From Bacillus sp. WMMC1349 (lineage in GTDB: Bacteria > Bacillota > Bacilli > Bacillales > Bacillaceae), in contig NZ_JABJUQ010000007.1 of NCBI RefSeq assembly GCF_013155385.1, positions 3,132,501 to 3,196,500 on the forward strand: 64,000 bases of DNA, given 5' to 3'. The notes beneath the pieces were generated by a model. That model did no database searches. It worked only from the letters and a program-made list of their open reading frames with translations, and was not told the DNA's origin. This document shows, in pieces, positions 37,365 through 44,927 of this stretch. The position numbers and the translations under genes are program-made. How positions within the stretch are numbered: the first letter of the stretch is position 1; the number at the start of each line of letters is the position of its first letter.

Positions 37365-37733
37365 TTAATCCCTCTCACTTTCTCTTTTAATGAATGAGAT
37401 GATATCTTCATTAGACAGTTCTAACTTTTGAGCCTCTTTTAATAATTTCACAATAAAACTTTCATAAAATTCTTTTCTCCTTTTTTCTAGAATTTGCGCT
37501 CTTGCTCCAGTTTGAACAAACATTCCGATTCCTCTTTTTTTATAAAGAATTCCTTCATCGACAAGTACATTAATACCCTTCACAGCAGTTGCGGGATTTA
37601 CTTGAAAAGCTTTTGATATCTGGGTGGTCGAAATGATTTGCTCGCCTTCTTGATAAACATGAGTCAAGATATCATCTTCAATAATTTTAGATATTTGTTC
37701 ATAAATAGGCTGTTTATCATTTAAATTTGGCAT
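37365..37733 (-). CDS. GntR-family repressor, YtrA subfamily
   Basis: A 122-residue regulator: N-terminal winged helix (PIYEQISKIIEDDILTHVYQ, EGEQIISTTQISKAFQVNPA) and a short helical C-terminus instead of an effector domain, the YtrA pattern. It leads the ABC operon and has a long palindrome in front. ATG 37733 is 8 nt after AAGGGG; an upstream GTG overlaps that site. Confidence 0.88.
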   Translation of the reverse strand: MPNLNDKQPIYEQISKIIEDDILTHVYQEGEQIISTTQISKAFQVNPATAVKGINVLVDEGILYKKRGIGMFVQTGARAQILEKRRKEFYESFIVKLLKEAQKLELSNEDIISFIKRESERD

Positions 37734-37772
37734 TCTCACCGCCCCTTATATCCATTGTAATAATACTTTTAT

Positions 37773-37796
37773 GGTTAATTACTTGTGTAACTAACC
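37773..37796. promoter_or_regulatory. Operator palindrome of the GntR/ABC operon
   Basis: Arms GGTTAATTAC (37773-37782) and GTAACTAACC (37787-37796) match at 9 of 10 positions around TTGT, 40 bp upstream of the repressor start. Expected autoregulatory site for a YtrA-type repressor. Confidence 0.65.
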
Positions 37797-37964
37797 GTAT
37801 AACATAAATAAACTAATGTCAACTTTGTTCTTTACTAAAAATTTAAATTTCGCTTAAGTTCAATACTTTGTGATTTTTCAAAAAACTAAAATCTATTTTA
37901 CTTTCAATATCAGTTTCATTTATAATAGATTCTTGATGTATTACTTTAAAGGAGACTCTATATT

Positions 37965-38852
37965 ATGACATGTTCAAAGTGTGGTCACCAAACAGGTGGC
38001 GGAAAATTTTGTGAGAATTGTGGAACAAGCCTACTAGAAGCTGGGGACAGTAGCAATTCTTCAATGGAAAATAAACAAGCTGGGGACAGCAGCAATTCTT
38101 CAATGGAAAATAAACAAGCTGGGGACAGCAGCAATTCTTCAATGGAAAATAAACAAGCTGGGGACAGCAGCAATTCTTCAATGGAAAATAAACAAACTGA
38201 GGTGCAAAAGCATTTAAAAACAACTCAAAAAGCTTTGTCTGCCTATTTTTCATTTTTTATGAGAGTATTAAAGCGACCATATGAAGAATTTAAACATGCA
38301 GGCGAGCAACAAGTACTGTATAGTCTGATAACAATGGCACTATTTGTTTTAGTTATTCCATTGATATTTTATTTTGCTCTAACGGCTCGGTTCAGTGAAT
38401 TGGTAGAATTTACCAATGTAGTTACACCTTCATTTTTTGATATTATGATGAGATCTGCTATCACGATCGCTATTTATATTTTCTTAATATTTATCTTTAC
38501 ATACGCGGGTTTACGAATTCAAAAAATTCAAGCCTCGTTTAAGGCAGTTCTAGGGCGTTTCGGAACTCTGGTCATTCCTTTCTTACCACCACTACTGATT
38601 GCTTTGATTGCATCTATGGCTAAAAGCGATCTATTTGATATATTTTTATACTTTAGTGTTGGCGCTATCGCGTTTGTGATTCCACCAGCAGTATTATACA
38701 TTTATCGTGAAAAAGTTAAAGGTGCTGTCGATTTTATATACGCAATACTTATCGTTTACTTGCTGTCATTTATTTCTTACGAGGTGTTTGATTACGTAAT
38801 TAGAAAATACATTGTAAATATAGTGACATCTGCAATCGATTCACTATATTAG
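37965..38852 (+). CDS. Zinc-ribbon membrane protein with tandem repeats
   Basis: A 295-residue protein. Residues 3-20 form a zinc ribbon (CSKCGHQTGGGKFCENCG). Residues 26-77 are four exact copies of the 13-residue unit AGDSSNSSMENKQ, a hydrophilic linker. From about 110 on there are five TM segments (MALFVLVIPLIFYFALTA, IAIYIFLIFIFTYAGL, and so on). Bacillus YvbJ-like proteins share the ribbon-plus-TM layout; function unknown. AAAGGAGA precedes the ATG. Single gene with its own terminator. Confidence 0.8.
   Translation: MTCSKCGHQTGGGKFCENCGTSLLEAGDSSNSSMENKQAGDSSNSSMENKQAGDSSNSSMENKQAGDSSNSSMENKQTEVQKHLKTTQKALSAYFSFFMRVLKRPYEEFKHAGEQQVLYSLITMALFVLVIPLIFYFALTARFSELVEFTNVVTPSFFDIMMRSAITIAIYIFLIFIFTYAGLRIQKIQASFKAVLGRFGTLVIPFLPPLLIALIASMAKSDLFDIFLYFSVGAIAFVIPPAVLYIYREKVKGAVDFIYAILIVYLLSFISYEVFDYVIRKYIVNIVTSAIDSLY
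38040..38195 (+). repeat. 39-bp tandem repeat, four copies
   Basis: Unit GCTGGGGACAGCAGCAATTC plus 19 more bases, repeated at 38040, 38079, 38118 and 38157. Copies 2-4 are identical; copy 1 differs at one base (AGTAGC). In frame with the coding sequence, so copy-number changes only lengthen the linker. Confidence 0.97.
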
Positions 38853-38855
38853 AAG

Positions 38856-38890
38856 AAAAGCCTTTTTCCAAATGGGGAAAAAGGCTTTTT
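38856..38890. terminator. Bidirectional terminator
   Basis: AAAAGCCTTTTTCC, loop AAAT, GGGGAAAAAGGCTTTTT. Serves the zinc-ribbon gene and the convergent peptide operon ending at 38899. Confidence 0.88.
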
Positions 38891-38898
38891 ATGCATTT

Positions 38899-40080
38899 TT
38901 ATTTTTTTGTCGTAATCTTTAGAGTTGATTTCACTTTTGAAATCAGACGGTCTAGCTCTTCTTGTGTCTTGGCGTATAATATAATATTACCATGTCTGTT
39001 TGTAGAATCAGTCGGTGTTTGAAGTACATCCCCTTCTTTAACCGGTAGCTGAAAGTTCTCGATATTTGTCATCTGTTTGAGTTCCTCCACACCATCGATT
39101 TGTGTCACTTTTCCTTCGGGGAAAAAGAAAAACTGGTTGGATGCCATAAATTGATAGTTTATCTTTTCTTGATATAGATCGATTTTATACAAATCATAGA
39201 GAAACAAAGCATAAAACATACTTGTTCCAGTTGCAATCCGTACGAGGTCAGTAATCCCGTCTCCGCCTGGTCTGACATGTGTTTCAACGATTTTAGGTCC
39301 CGATTTCGTCAAGATGACTTCCGTATGGGACAAGCCGGTTTCAAATTCAACAATATTTAGTACTGACTGGACAATCTCAACAATTTTAGCTTGTTGATCT
39401 GGAACATATGGGACGATGTGAGCTGTTTCAATAAAATGCGGACTGCCTGTTGTATACTTTTCTGTCATAGCGATTATTTTATGTTTCCCTGCAAAGCTGA
39501 CCGCTTCTACACTGATTTCTTTTCCTTCCAAAAATTCTTCGCAAATATAGACATCCTCACCAGTGAACTGCTGTCGTACCGCCTCTAAATCTTGTTTGGA
39601 AGTGATTTTTGAGACATTCATGCTAGCGGCTCCACTTACAGGTTTGATAATAAATGGATAGTTTGAATGTTCAGCTGCTTTCAGCAGTTCTTCAAAAGAA
39701 GTGACCGTATCAAAAAAGACGTAGTGCTGATCATGCTGATTCAATATGTTTCGCATCGTTTGTTTATTTGTTGCCTTCTCAACTGCGCTCAATCCGACCC
39801 CTTCAATATTCAGTGAAGCCGACAAAAACGATGCCAGTTTCACAGAATATTCACCAAATCCGTAAATTCGGAAGAGTGGTGTTTGCTCATGAATACTTTT
39901 TGTATAATGAAGAGATTTAGCATAATTCGTCCAATCAAATACAAACACTTCATCAGCCAGCTCTGCTATTCGATCTGTCATTTGATTTTTAGTCATATAG
40001 ACAATAATCGATTGGTAGCCGGCTTTACGCGCATCTTCTATGACATTAATTCTCGGACTTATGAACAGTGCTGTTCTCAT
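38899..40080 (-). CDS. ATP-grasp ligase 3 of the peptide operon
   Basis: A 393-residue ATP-grasp enzyme like L-amino acid ligases (BacD/YwfE) and carbamoyl-phosphate-synthase-type ligases. Nucleotide-binding features: YPFIIKPVSGAASMNVSKI, VYICEEFLEGKEISVEAVS, and metal/catalytic segment GPKIVETHVRPGGDGITDLV. Such enzymes join carboxylates to amines via an acyl phosphate. ATG 40080 follows GTGGGGGAAG; the gene overlaps the MFS gene by 35 bp, so translation is coupled. Last gene of the operon. Substrate unknown. Confidence 0.85.
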   Translation of the reverse strand: MRTALFISPRINVIEDARKAGYQSIIVYMTKNQMTDRIAELADEVFVFDWTNYAKSLHYTKSIHEQTPLFRIYGFGEYSVKLASFLSASLNIEGVGLSAVEKATNKQTMRNILNQHDQHYVFFDTVTSFEELLKAAEHSNYPFIIKPVSGAASMNVSKITSKQDLEAVRQQFTGEDVYICEEFLEGKEISVEAVSFAGKHKIIAMTEKYTTGSPHFIETAHIVPYVPDQQAKIVEIVQSVLNIVEFETGLSHTEVILTKSGPKIVETHVRPGGDGITDLVRIATGTSMFYALFLYDLYKIDLYQEKINYQFMASNQFFFFPEGKVTQIDGVEELKQMTNIENFQLPVKEGDVLQTPTDSTNRHGNIILYAKTQEELDRLISKVKSTLKITTKK

Positions 40081-41281
40081 AAACTTCCCCCACATTTGTT
40101 TGTTTTGTCATTTTTTTCATAGGCCATATTAATGCTATGCCTAGTGCTGCGATACTTACATAAATGAACCATAACCAGTGAATTCCATTGGCCACTCCCC
40201 AGTCATATCCATATCCGCCTAGAATACTTCCTAAACCGCCTCCGATCATAAAGCTGAACACAACAAAACCGAGATAGCTTCCTAACAGGTTCTGTGGTGC
40301 CAGCAATGATGCTATATTATCAATCATCGGCGGTATTAATATTTCCCCTAGAGTTAATAGAAAAGTAAAGATCATGAGCATATACAGCTCATTTGCTAGG
40401 GTGAGAGAGGTAAAGGCAAGCGCCATAAAAAACATACCTAACATTAAAACTTGATATTCCTTAAATTTATTTTGGAAAAATACCATAATAGGATATTGTA
40501 AAAAAATCATCAGTACGCCATTAAAAGAAAAAATCAGGCTGACATATTCAGGTTGACCAAGAAAGTCTTTTGTGTACAGTGGAATACTCAAATTAAATTG
40601 CATGTACAAAAAATAAAACAAGCTAACAGCAAACGTTAAATAGACAATCTGTTTGTCACGAAAAATGTTTAACACATTTGTAAAAGAAACACTGGCTTGC
40701 GTTTTTTCCTTCAGCTGAACACCCATTGTTTTTTTCATGATGATTAAGACCATGAGATGAGAAACAGCGGCAAAAATAAAAATGATTTGAATATTTAACA
40801 GATAAAGCATACCGCCAATTAAAGGTCCAAGCGCCCCGCCAAAATTGACAGCAGTATTTCGCAAAGCAAAAACAGCACTTCTAATTGATTCGTTTCCAAA
40901 AGCCAACACCACTTTTAATGAGGGGGTGATAAGTGCTCCGCCAAAGCCAACTAAGATTGTCGAAAAGATAATGAGCGGTTTGTTAAAGGAAAAAATGAAC
41001 AGCCCGTATCCCAGACTTCTGATCACAAGTCCGATCATACAGATCATTTTTGTACCGAAACGATCGCCTAAAAATCCGCCAAAAAACGTAAAGCCCTGCT
41101 GACTGAAAGAAAACAGCAACAGGACATATCCAATAAAAGCTGTTGAATAGCCTAAATCAGATAAATAAATCGAAATGTAAGGCATAAACATAAACGTACC
41201 TAAACTGCTAATGATAATACCAAGTAAAGCGGTTTTCGATAATGAGGTCATCTGTTTGTATGTGTGAATGAGCGATTTCAA
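40046..41281 (-). CDS. MFS exporter of the peptide operon
   Basis: A 411-residue 12-TM major facilitator protein. Motif A after TM2 is GGFLGDRFGTKM, and the TM5 region has NTAVNFGGALGPLIGGMLY, typical of efflux permeases. Its ATG overlaps the preceding stop (ATGA), placing it inside the ligase operon; likely exports the product and gives self-resistance (inference). Confidence 0.88.
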   Translation of the reverse strand: MKSLIHTYKQMTSLSKTALLGIIISSLGTFMFMPYISIYLSDLGYSTAFIGYVLLLFSFSQQGFTFFGGFLGDRFGTKMICMIGLVIRSLGYGLFIFSFNKPLIIFSTILVGFGGALITPSLKVVLAFGNESIRSAVFALRNTAVNFGGALGPLIGGMLYLLNIQIIFIFAAVSHLMVLIIMKKTMGVQLKEKTQASVSFTNVLNIFRDKQIVYLTFAVSLFYFLYMQFNLSIPLYTKDFLGQPEYVSLIFSFNGVLMIFLQYPIMVFFQNKFKEYQVLMLGMFFMALAFTSLTLANELYMLMIFTFLLTLGEILIPPMIDNIASLLAPQNLLGSYLGFVVFSFMIGGGLGSILGGYGYDWGVANGIHWLWFIYVSIAALGIALIWPMKKMTKQTNVGEVYENSTVHKSEN

Positions 41282-42477
41282 TGATGCTCACTGCTCCCGG
41301 CTGACCATTTGAACTGGCTTCTCATCCAAGCATCCAGTTTATTCAGCCTATACTGTAAAACCTGTTCATTATCACCTTCAATCATAAATCCTGCCGCTTT
41401 ATCTATACTTCTGCGCGGATTGGTAAAGTCCGCTCCCAGTTCACTTTTGTCATAAATCTTGACCCAGTCAAAAGGAACTTTCTCAGGTCTATCAAGCAGT
41501 TTTCCCTGATAAGGTGGTATGAGTAAGAAGCCGTGTAAAAGGGTTTCAGCTTTCAACTCTCCTCTCATATTCAAACCACACTGACTTCTAAGCCATTCGG
41601 TTTTGAGATTGATCCCGTAGGTTGCTTCTACAGCTTGAAGAATGTAACCTCCTCCATATCTTGAAGCAATTTCGCAAAATACGAGTTCCCCGCTGTCATG
41701 TTCTCTGAATACTTCGCCATGATAAACGACATGTTCTGGACAATCAAAAGAGGTCAACAGCTTTTGAAAAAACGAGTAAACTTCTTGAAACTCACCGCTT
41801 TTTTGAGAAAGCTGATAGCTTCCTAAACTTGCATTTGTTTTAAATGCCATACATCCATTCCAATATTTCGAGATGCTAATCAACACTTCCTTGCCATCTA
41901 CGTACAATCCATCAATATGGTACATCTCACCATCAATAAACGTTTCAACTTCATATGAATATTTTAATTTTTGTCTTGAAAATTCTTTAATATCATTTTC
42001 ATTCCGAATGACAAAAATATCTCTTGAAGCCCCTTGGTCAACAGGTTTCACAATGAGTGGATAACCGTGCTCATCCGCAAATTCATAAACATCAAAAATC
42101 GATTGAACCTCTTGAAACAAAGGAGTGCGAACAGATTGTCTCGCATGCTCTTTCATGATTGTTTTATGGCGAAAAGATAACGAACTCTGTTCAGTTTGTC
42201 CAGGAATTCCGAAGCGATCCCTCATTCTTCCGGCTCTGACCATGTCATACTCATCATGGGCAATCAGCGAATCAAATTGATAATACTTTGTTAACTCTCT
42301 GATCCGGCTTTCAGCGCATTCATTTTCACTGATCGATTCAATTTCTTCATAGTATTGAAATTTGTGATTGTTGTTTAACTTTGGTGTTGTCAATACAACC
42401 ATTTCGCTTAATTTCTCTGGAACGATTTCTTCTAAATTTAAATGTTGATCATATGAATTCAAAACCAAAATTGACAT
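41278..42477 (-). CDS. ATP-grasp ligase 2 of the peptide operon
   Basis: A 399-residue ATP-grasp enzyme. YPLIVKPVDQGASRDIFVIR is the nucleotide-binding strand pair, VETFIDGEMYHIDGLYVDG follows, and VFCEIASRYGGGYILQAVEA carries the metal-binding Glu and Arg. The N-terminal domain is diverged from ligase 3. AGGGGGTGAAG-like site (GGGGTGAAGAA) precedes the ATG. It starts 33 bp after ligase 1. Confidence 0.85.
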   Translation of the reverse strand: MSILVLNSYDQHLNLEEIVPEKLSEMVVLTTPKLNNNHKFQYYEEIESISENECAESRIRELTKYYQFDSLIAHDEYDMVRAGRMRDRFGIPGQTEQSSLSFRHKTIMKEHARQSVRTPLFQEVQSIFDVYEFADEHGYPLIVKPVDQGASRDIFVIRNENDIKEFSRQKLKYSYEVETFIDGEMYHIDGLYVDGKEVLISISKYWNGCMAFKTNASLGSYQLSQKSGEFQEVYSFFQKLLTSFDCPEHVVYHGEVFREHDSGELVFCEIASRYGGGYILQAVEATYGINLKTEWLRSQCGLNMRGELKAETLLHGFLLIPPYQGKLLDRPEKVPFDWVKIYDKSELGADFTNPRRSIDKAAGFMIEGDNEQVLQYRLNKLDAWMRSQFKWSAGSSEHH

Positions 42478-42510
42478 TTCTTCACCCCATCAAATTTCCC
42501 TTTCTTTCTA

Positions 42511-43428
42511 TTATATGACATGTTTTGTTTTTTTCATTTCTTTTATCATCATTTTGGCAATTGCTTTTTCATTTACATCAGTTGCTTCAGGCATAAACTG
42601 TCGCAAATTGAAATTCGGGCATGTGTTAACTTCCAATACTTTATATCCTTCTGAAGGATCTTCTAAAATATCAATTCCGGCAATTCTCGCCCCCATCGCT
42701 TTTGCCGCCCTTTCTGCCAACTGCGCTAGTTCGGGATCGATATTGTGAATAAGAACCGGTTTACCTCCTCTAACAACATTTGTCACCCACTCTCCTTCAG
42801 GTGTATATTTGTAAAACGCAGAAGTTGTTTGGAAATCGATGCATATCACTCGAATATCCCTGTCAGGTTTTTCTGTATAGGGCTGTGCATAATAATGTTC
42901 ATTGTACTGCGCAAATGTTCTTGCCAAATCTTTTAAGAGTCCGGGTGAATCTACTTTAATGACAGCCTGTCCCCCTGCACTGACAATTTGTTTATGAACG
43001 AGCGGAAAAGAAAGTTTGTCTGTCCAATGCCCTACATCTCTTTCAGAGAATCCGCTGATCACCGGAAAGTGGGGAATATCTTCTCGATGAAGCGCTTCAG
43101 AGTTTAAATATTTATTTTGTCCGCAAAAAAGTGTTTCAGCCGTATTAATCACTGGGATACCACTTCTTTCAAATGCATACAGCAAATTCATACCCATTTT
43201 TAAAATATCTTCAAATACCCAGCCCAATACGAGAGCCGGTTTGATTTCTTGTTGTCCAATGAAAAAGCGATTTTCTTTTTCTTGAAAAATAGATGTGATT
43301 TCTTTAGGATTTGCCCTTACTGTTTCGACACCATATTCTTTTAAAGCAACAGCTAAAGCCTCATGATCCTTATCATCTTCTTCATTACCTAGAATAAGTA
43401 CAAACTGATCTAATAATGTAGTTGACAT
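42511..43428 (-). CDS. ATP-grasp ligase 1, RimK-like
   Basis: A 305-residue RimK-type ATP-grasp protein. Segments FPLVHKQIVSAGGQAVIKVD, YYAQPYTEKPDRDIRVICID, and GIDILEDPSEGYKVLEVNTCPNF (metal ligands Asp/Glu/Asn) are diagnostic. RimK relatives add amino acids to a carboxyl terminus. GGAGAG precedes the ATG and a cre-like palindrome lies 20 bp upstream, so this gene may have an internal promoter. Confidence 0.85.
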   Translation of the reverse strand: MSTTLLDQFVLILGNEEDDKDHEALAVALKEYGVETVRANPKEITSIFQEKENRFFIGQQEIKPALVLGWVFEDILKMGMNLLYAFERSGIPVINTAETLFCGQNKYLNSEALHREDIPHFPVISGFSERDVGHWTDKLSFPLVHKQIVSAGGQAVIKVDSPGLLKDLARTFAQYNEHYYAQPYTEKPDRDIRVICIDFQTTSAFYKYTPEGEWVTNVVRGGKPVLIHNIDPELAQLAERAAKAMGARIAGIDILEDPSEGYKVLEVNTCPNFNLRQFMPEATDVNEKAIAKMMIKEMKKTKHVI

Positions 43429-43447
43429 CGAAATCTCTCCTTTTCTA

Positions 43448-43459
43448 GTAAACGTTTAC
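43448..43459. promoter_or_regulatory. cre-like palindrome before ATP-grasp ligase 1
   Basis: GTAAACGTTTAC, a perfect 12-bp palindrome; on the minus strand TGTAAACGTTTACT fits the CcpA cre consensus except the last base. It is directly upstream of the ribosome binding site, in the 113-bp gap after the PLP-enzyme gene. A weak hairpin (GGTAG/CTACC) lies at 43517-43540. Confidence 0.5.
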
Positions 43460-43541
43460 AGCTTTTCCGAACGAGAAATCCCACTTCTGTACATGCGCGG
43501 TGAGAGTTCGTCCAGACAAGGAGGGGGTAGCTTCTACCACC

Positions 43542-44654
43542 TTAAACGTACTCTTTTATATGGTCAATACTGCCGCGTTCAAAAAGCAGCTGTTTACTTG
43601 GGGATTCAAGCGTATCGATTAAATACGGCTTATAATTAGCGACTTTTCTGGGCTGTTGGGAATATACTGTCAGTTGCTTCACTTCTTTCAGCAACGTTTC
43701 CGGGTCAGCTTTTAGGTTCAAGTGTTGAGAGTTCATCCAATCATCATTGTAAATTGTGTTTAAATAACGTTCCCCACTGTCAGATGCAAGACAGAGCACA
43801 TTCTTCATTTCTTCAGTCTCTGCAACCTTTAATGCAGCAACAAGTGATGCACCGGTACTGCCGCCGACCAAAATACCTTCATGTTTTGCCAATGTCCGGC
43901 AAGCAATAAAAGCAGACTCATCAGGAACTTTATATATTTCATCAATTAAATTAATATTTTCAATGTTTGTGGGTGTCCAGCTCAGCCCCATCCCTGGTAA
44001 TAAATAACCATGTTCATCACCACTGAAAATCGATGATCCGATGGCATCAACCACAACAATTTTCGTCTGGGGATAGTGTTCCTTGAAGTAGCGTGAAATT
44101 CCACCAGTCTGTCCACCTGTTGAAACAGCAAGAACGATTGCATCCAGACCGTCAGGGAATTGGCCAGCAATTTCCGGGGCCGTGATATGGTAATGGGCAT
44201 CCGCATTGGTCGGATTGAAGCATTGGTCAGGACGAAATGAATTTGGAATTTCTCGGTGCAACTCATTCGCCAATTTGATCCGAGTTTTATGATATGAACC
44301 ACTATCATCTTTTTCTTGAACAACGATGACCTCTGCTCCATATGCTTTTAACATATTCAGATTAGCCTGTGTCGTTTTCGGATCGACTAAAATCAGCACG
44401 TGATATCCTTTGGCAGCTCCAATCATCGCAAGGGATATTCCAAAATTGCCTGAAGATGACTCAATGATCGTGTCTCCGGGTTTCAACTTTCCCATTTTTT
44501 CAGCCTGTTCAATCATATAAAGTGCAGGACGGTCTTTAATACTGCCAGCAGGATTTCCTCTTTCAATTTTGAGATGTAGATTTGCATGCTTTCCACTAAT
44601 ATTCTGCAGTGTAATACAAGGTGTATTTCCCACTAAATCTGTAACATGTGCCAT
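43542..44654 (-). CDS. Cysteine synthase-fold PLP enzyme (beta-replacement)
   Basis: A 370-residue fold-type II PLP enzyme. Lys40 in NPAGSIKDRP is the Schiff-base lysine, ESSSGNFGISLA binds substrate carboxylate, and VSTGGQTGGISRYF binds the cofactor phosphate. Related enzymes (SbnA, CysM, cystathionine beta-synthase) replace the beta-substituent of serine derivatives to give non-protein amino acids such as 2,3-diaminopropionate. The C-terminal 50 residues (YSQQPRKVANYKPYLIDTLE) extend beyond CysK. ATG 44654 follows ACGGAGG. First gene of the operon; no SbnB-like partner is present, so the exact product is open. Confidence 0.85.
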   Translation of the reverse strand: MAHVTDLVGNTPCITLQNISGKHANLHLKIERGNPAGSIKDRPALYMIEQAEKMGKLKPGDTIIESSSGNFGISLAMIGAAKGYHVLILVDPKTTQANLNMLKAYGAEVIVVQEKDDSGSYHKTRIKLANELHREIPNSFRPDQCFNPTNADAHYHITAPEIAGQFPDGLDAIVLAVSTGGQTGGISRYFKEHYPQTKIVVVDAIGSSIFSGDEHGYLLPGMGLSWTPTNIENINLIDEIYKVPDESAFIACRTLAKHEGILVGGSTGASLVAALKVAETEEMKNVLCLASDSGERYLNTIYNDDWMNSQHLNLKADPETLLKEVKQLTVYSQQPRKVANYKPYLIDTLESPSKQLLFERGSIDHIKEYV

Positions 44655-44698
44655 TTTTAAGCCTCCGTTTCTTATTGAAATCCAGATCAAATAGCTCG

Positions 44699-44731
44699 TT
44701 AAATGATTGAACACATGCTTCTTTTCTTCAA
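44699..44731 (-). CDS. Possible 10-residue leader peptide
   Basis: TTG AAG AAA AGA AGC ATG TGT TCA ATC ATT TAA reads MKKRSMCSII. AAAGGAGT ends 6 nt before the TTG, a better site than many real genes have. It is located 45 bp before the PLP-enzyme start, downstream of a TATAAT-like element (near 44762). A leader role is a hypothesis. Confidence 0.35.
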   Translation of the reverse strand: MKKRSMCSII

Positions 44732-44927
44732 GAAACCACTCCTTTCAGCAATTTATTCAATTATATAACATTTTTCTTTTAAAAAAGACCAACCTTGTCA
44801 ATTTTGAACATAATTTCCTAGTAAAATTATATATACCACATAAACCCTCTCGGGGGGTTTATTATCCAGTTAATATATTACAATTGGCGACGATAATTAT
44901 CTTAACAAGTGTTAAGGAGGATTAAAA

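Noticed and set aside
38040-38195. CRISPR-like array
   Set aside because: Units are contiguous with no spacers and lie in frame inside a coding gene.
43542-44654. Naming the PLP enzyme SbnA (2,3-diaminopropionate synthesis)
   Set aside because: No SbnB-like dehydrogenase partner is present and fold-type II enzymes of this type have many products.
44850-44870. Short GC hairpin before the chemoreceptor gene as a riboswitch
   Set aside because: Only a small stem-loop; no conserved riboswitch core seen.
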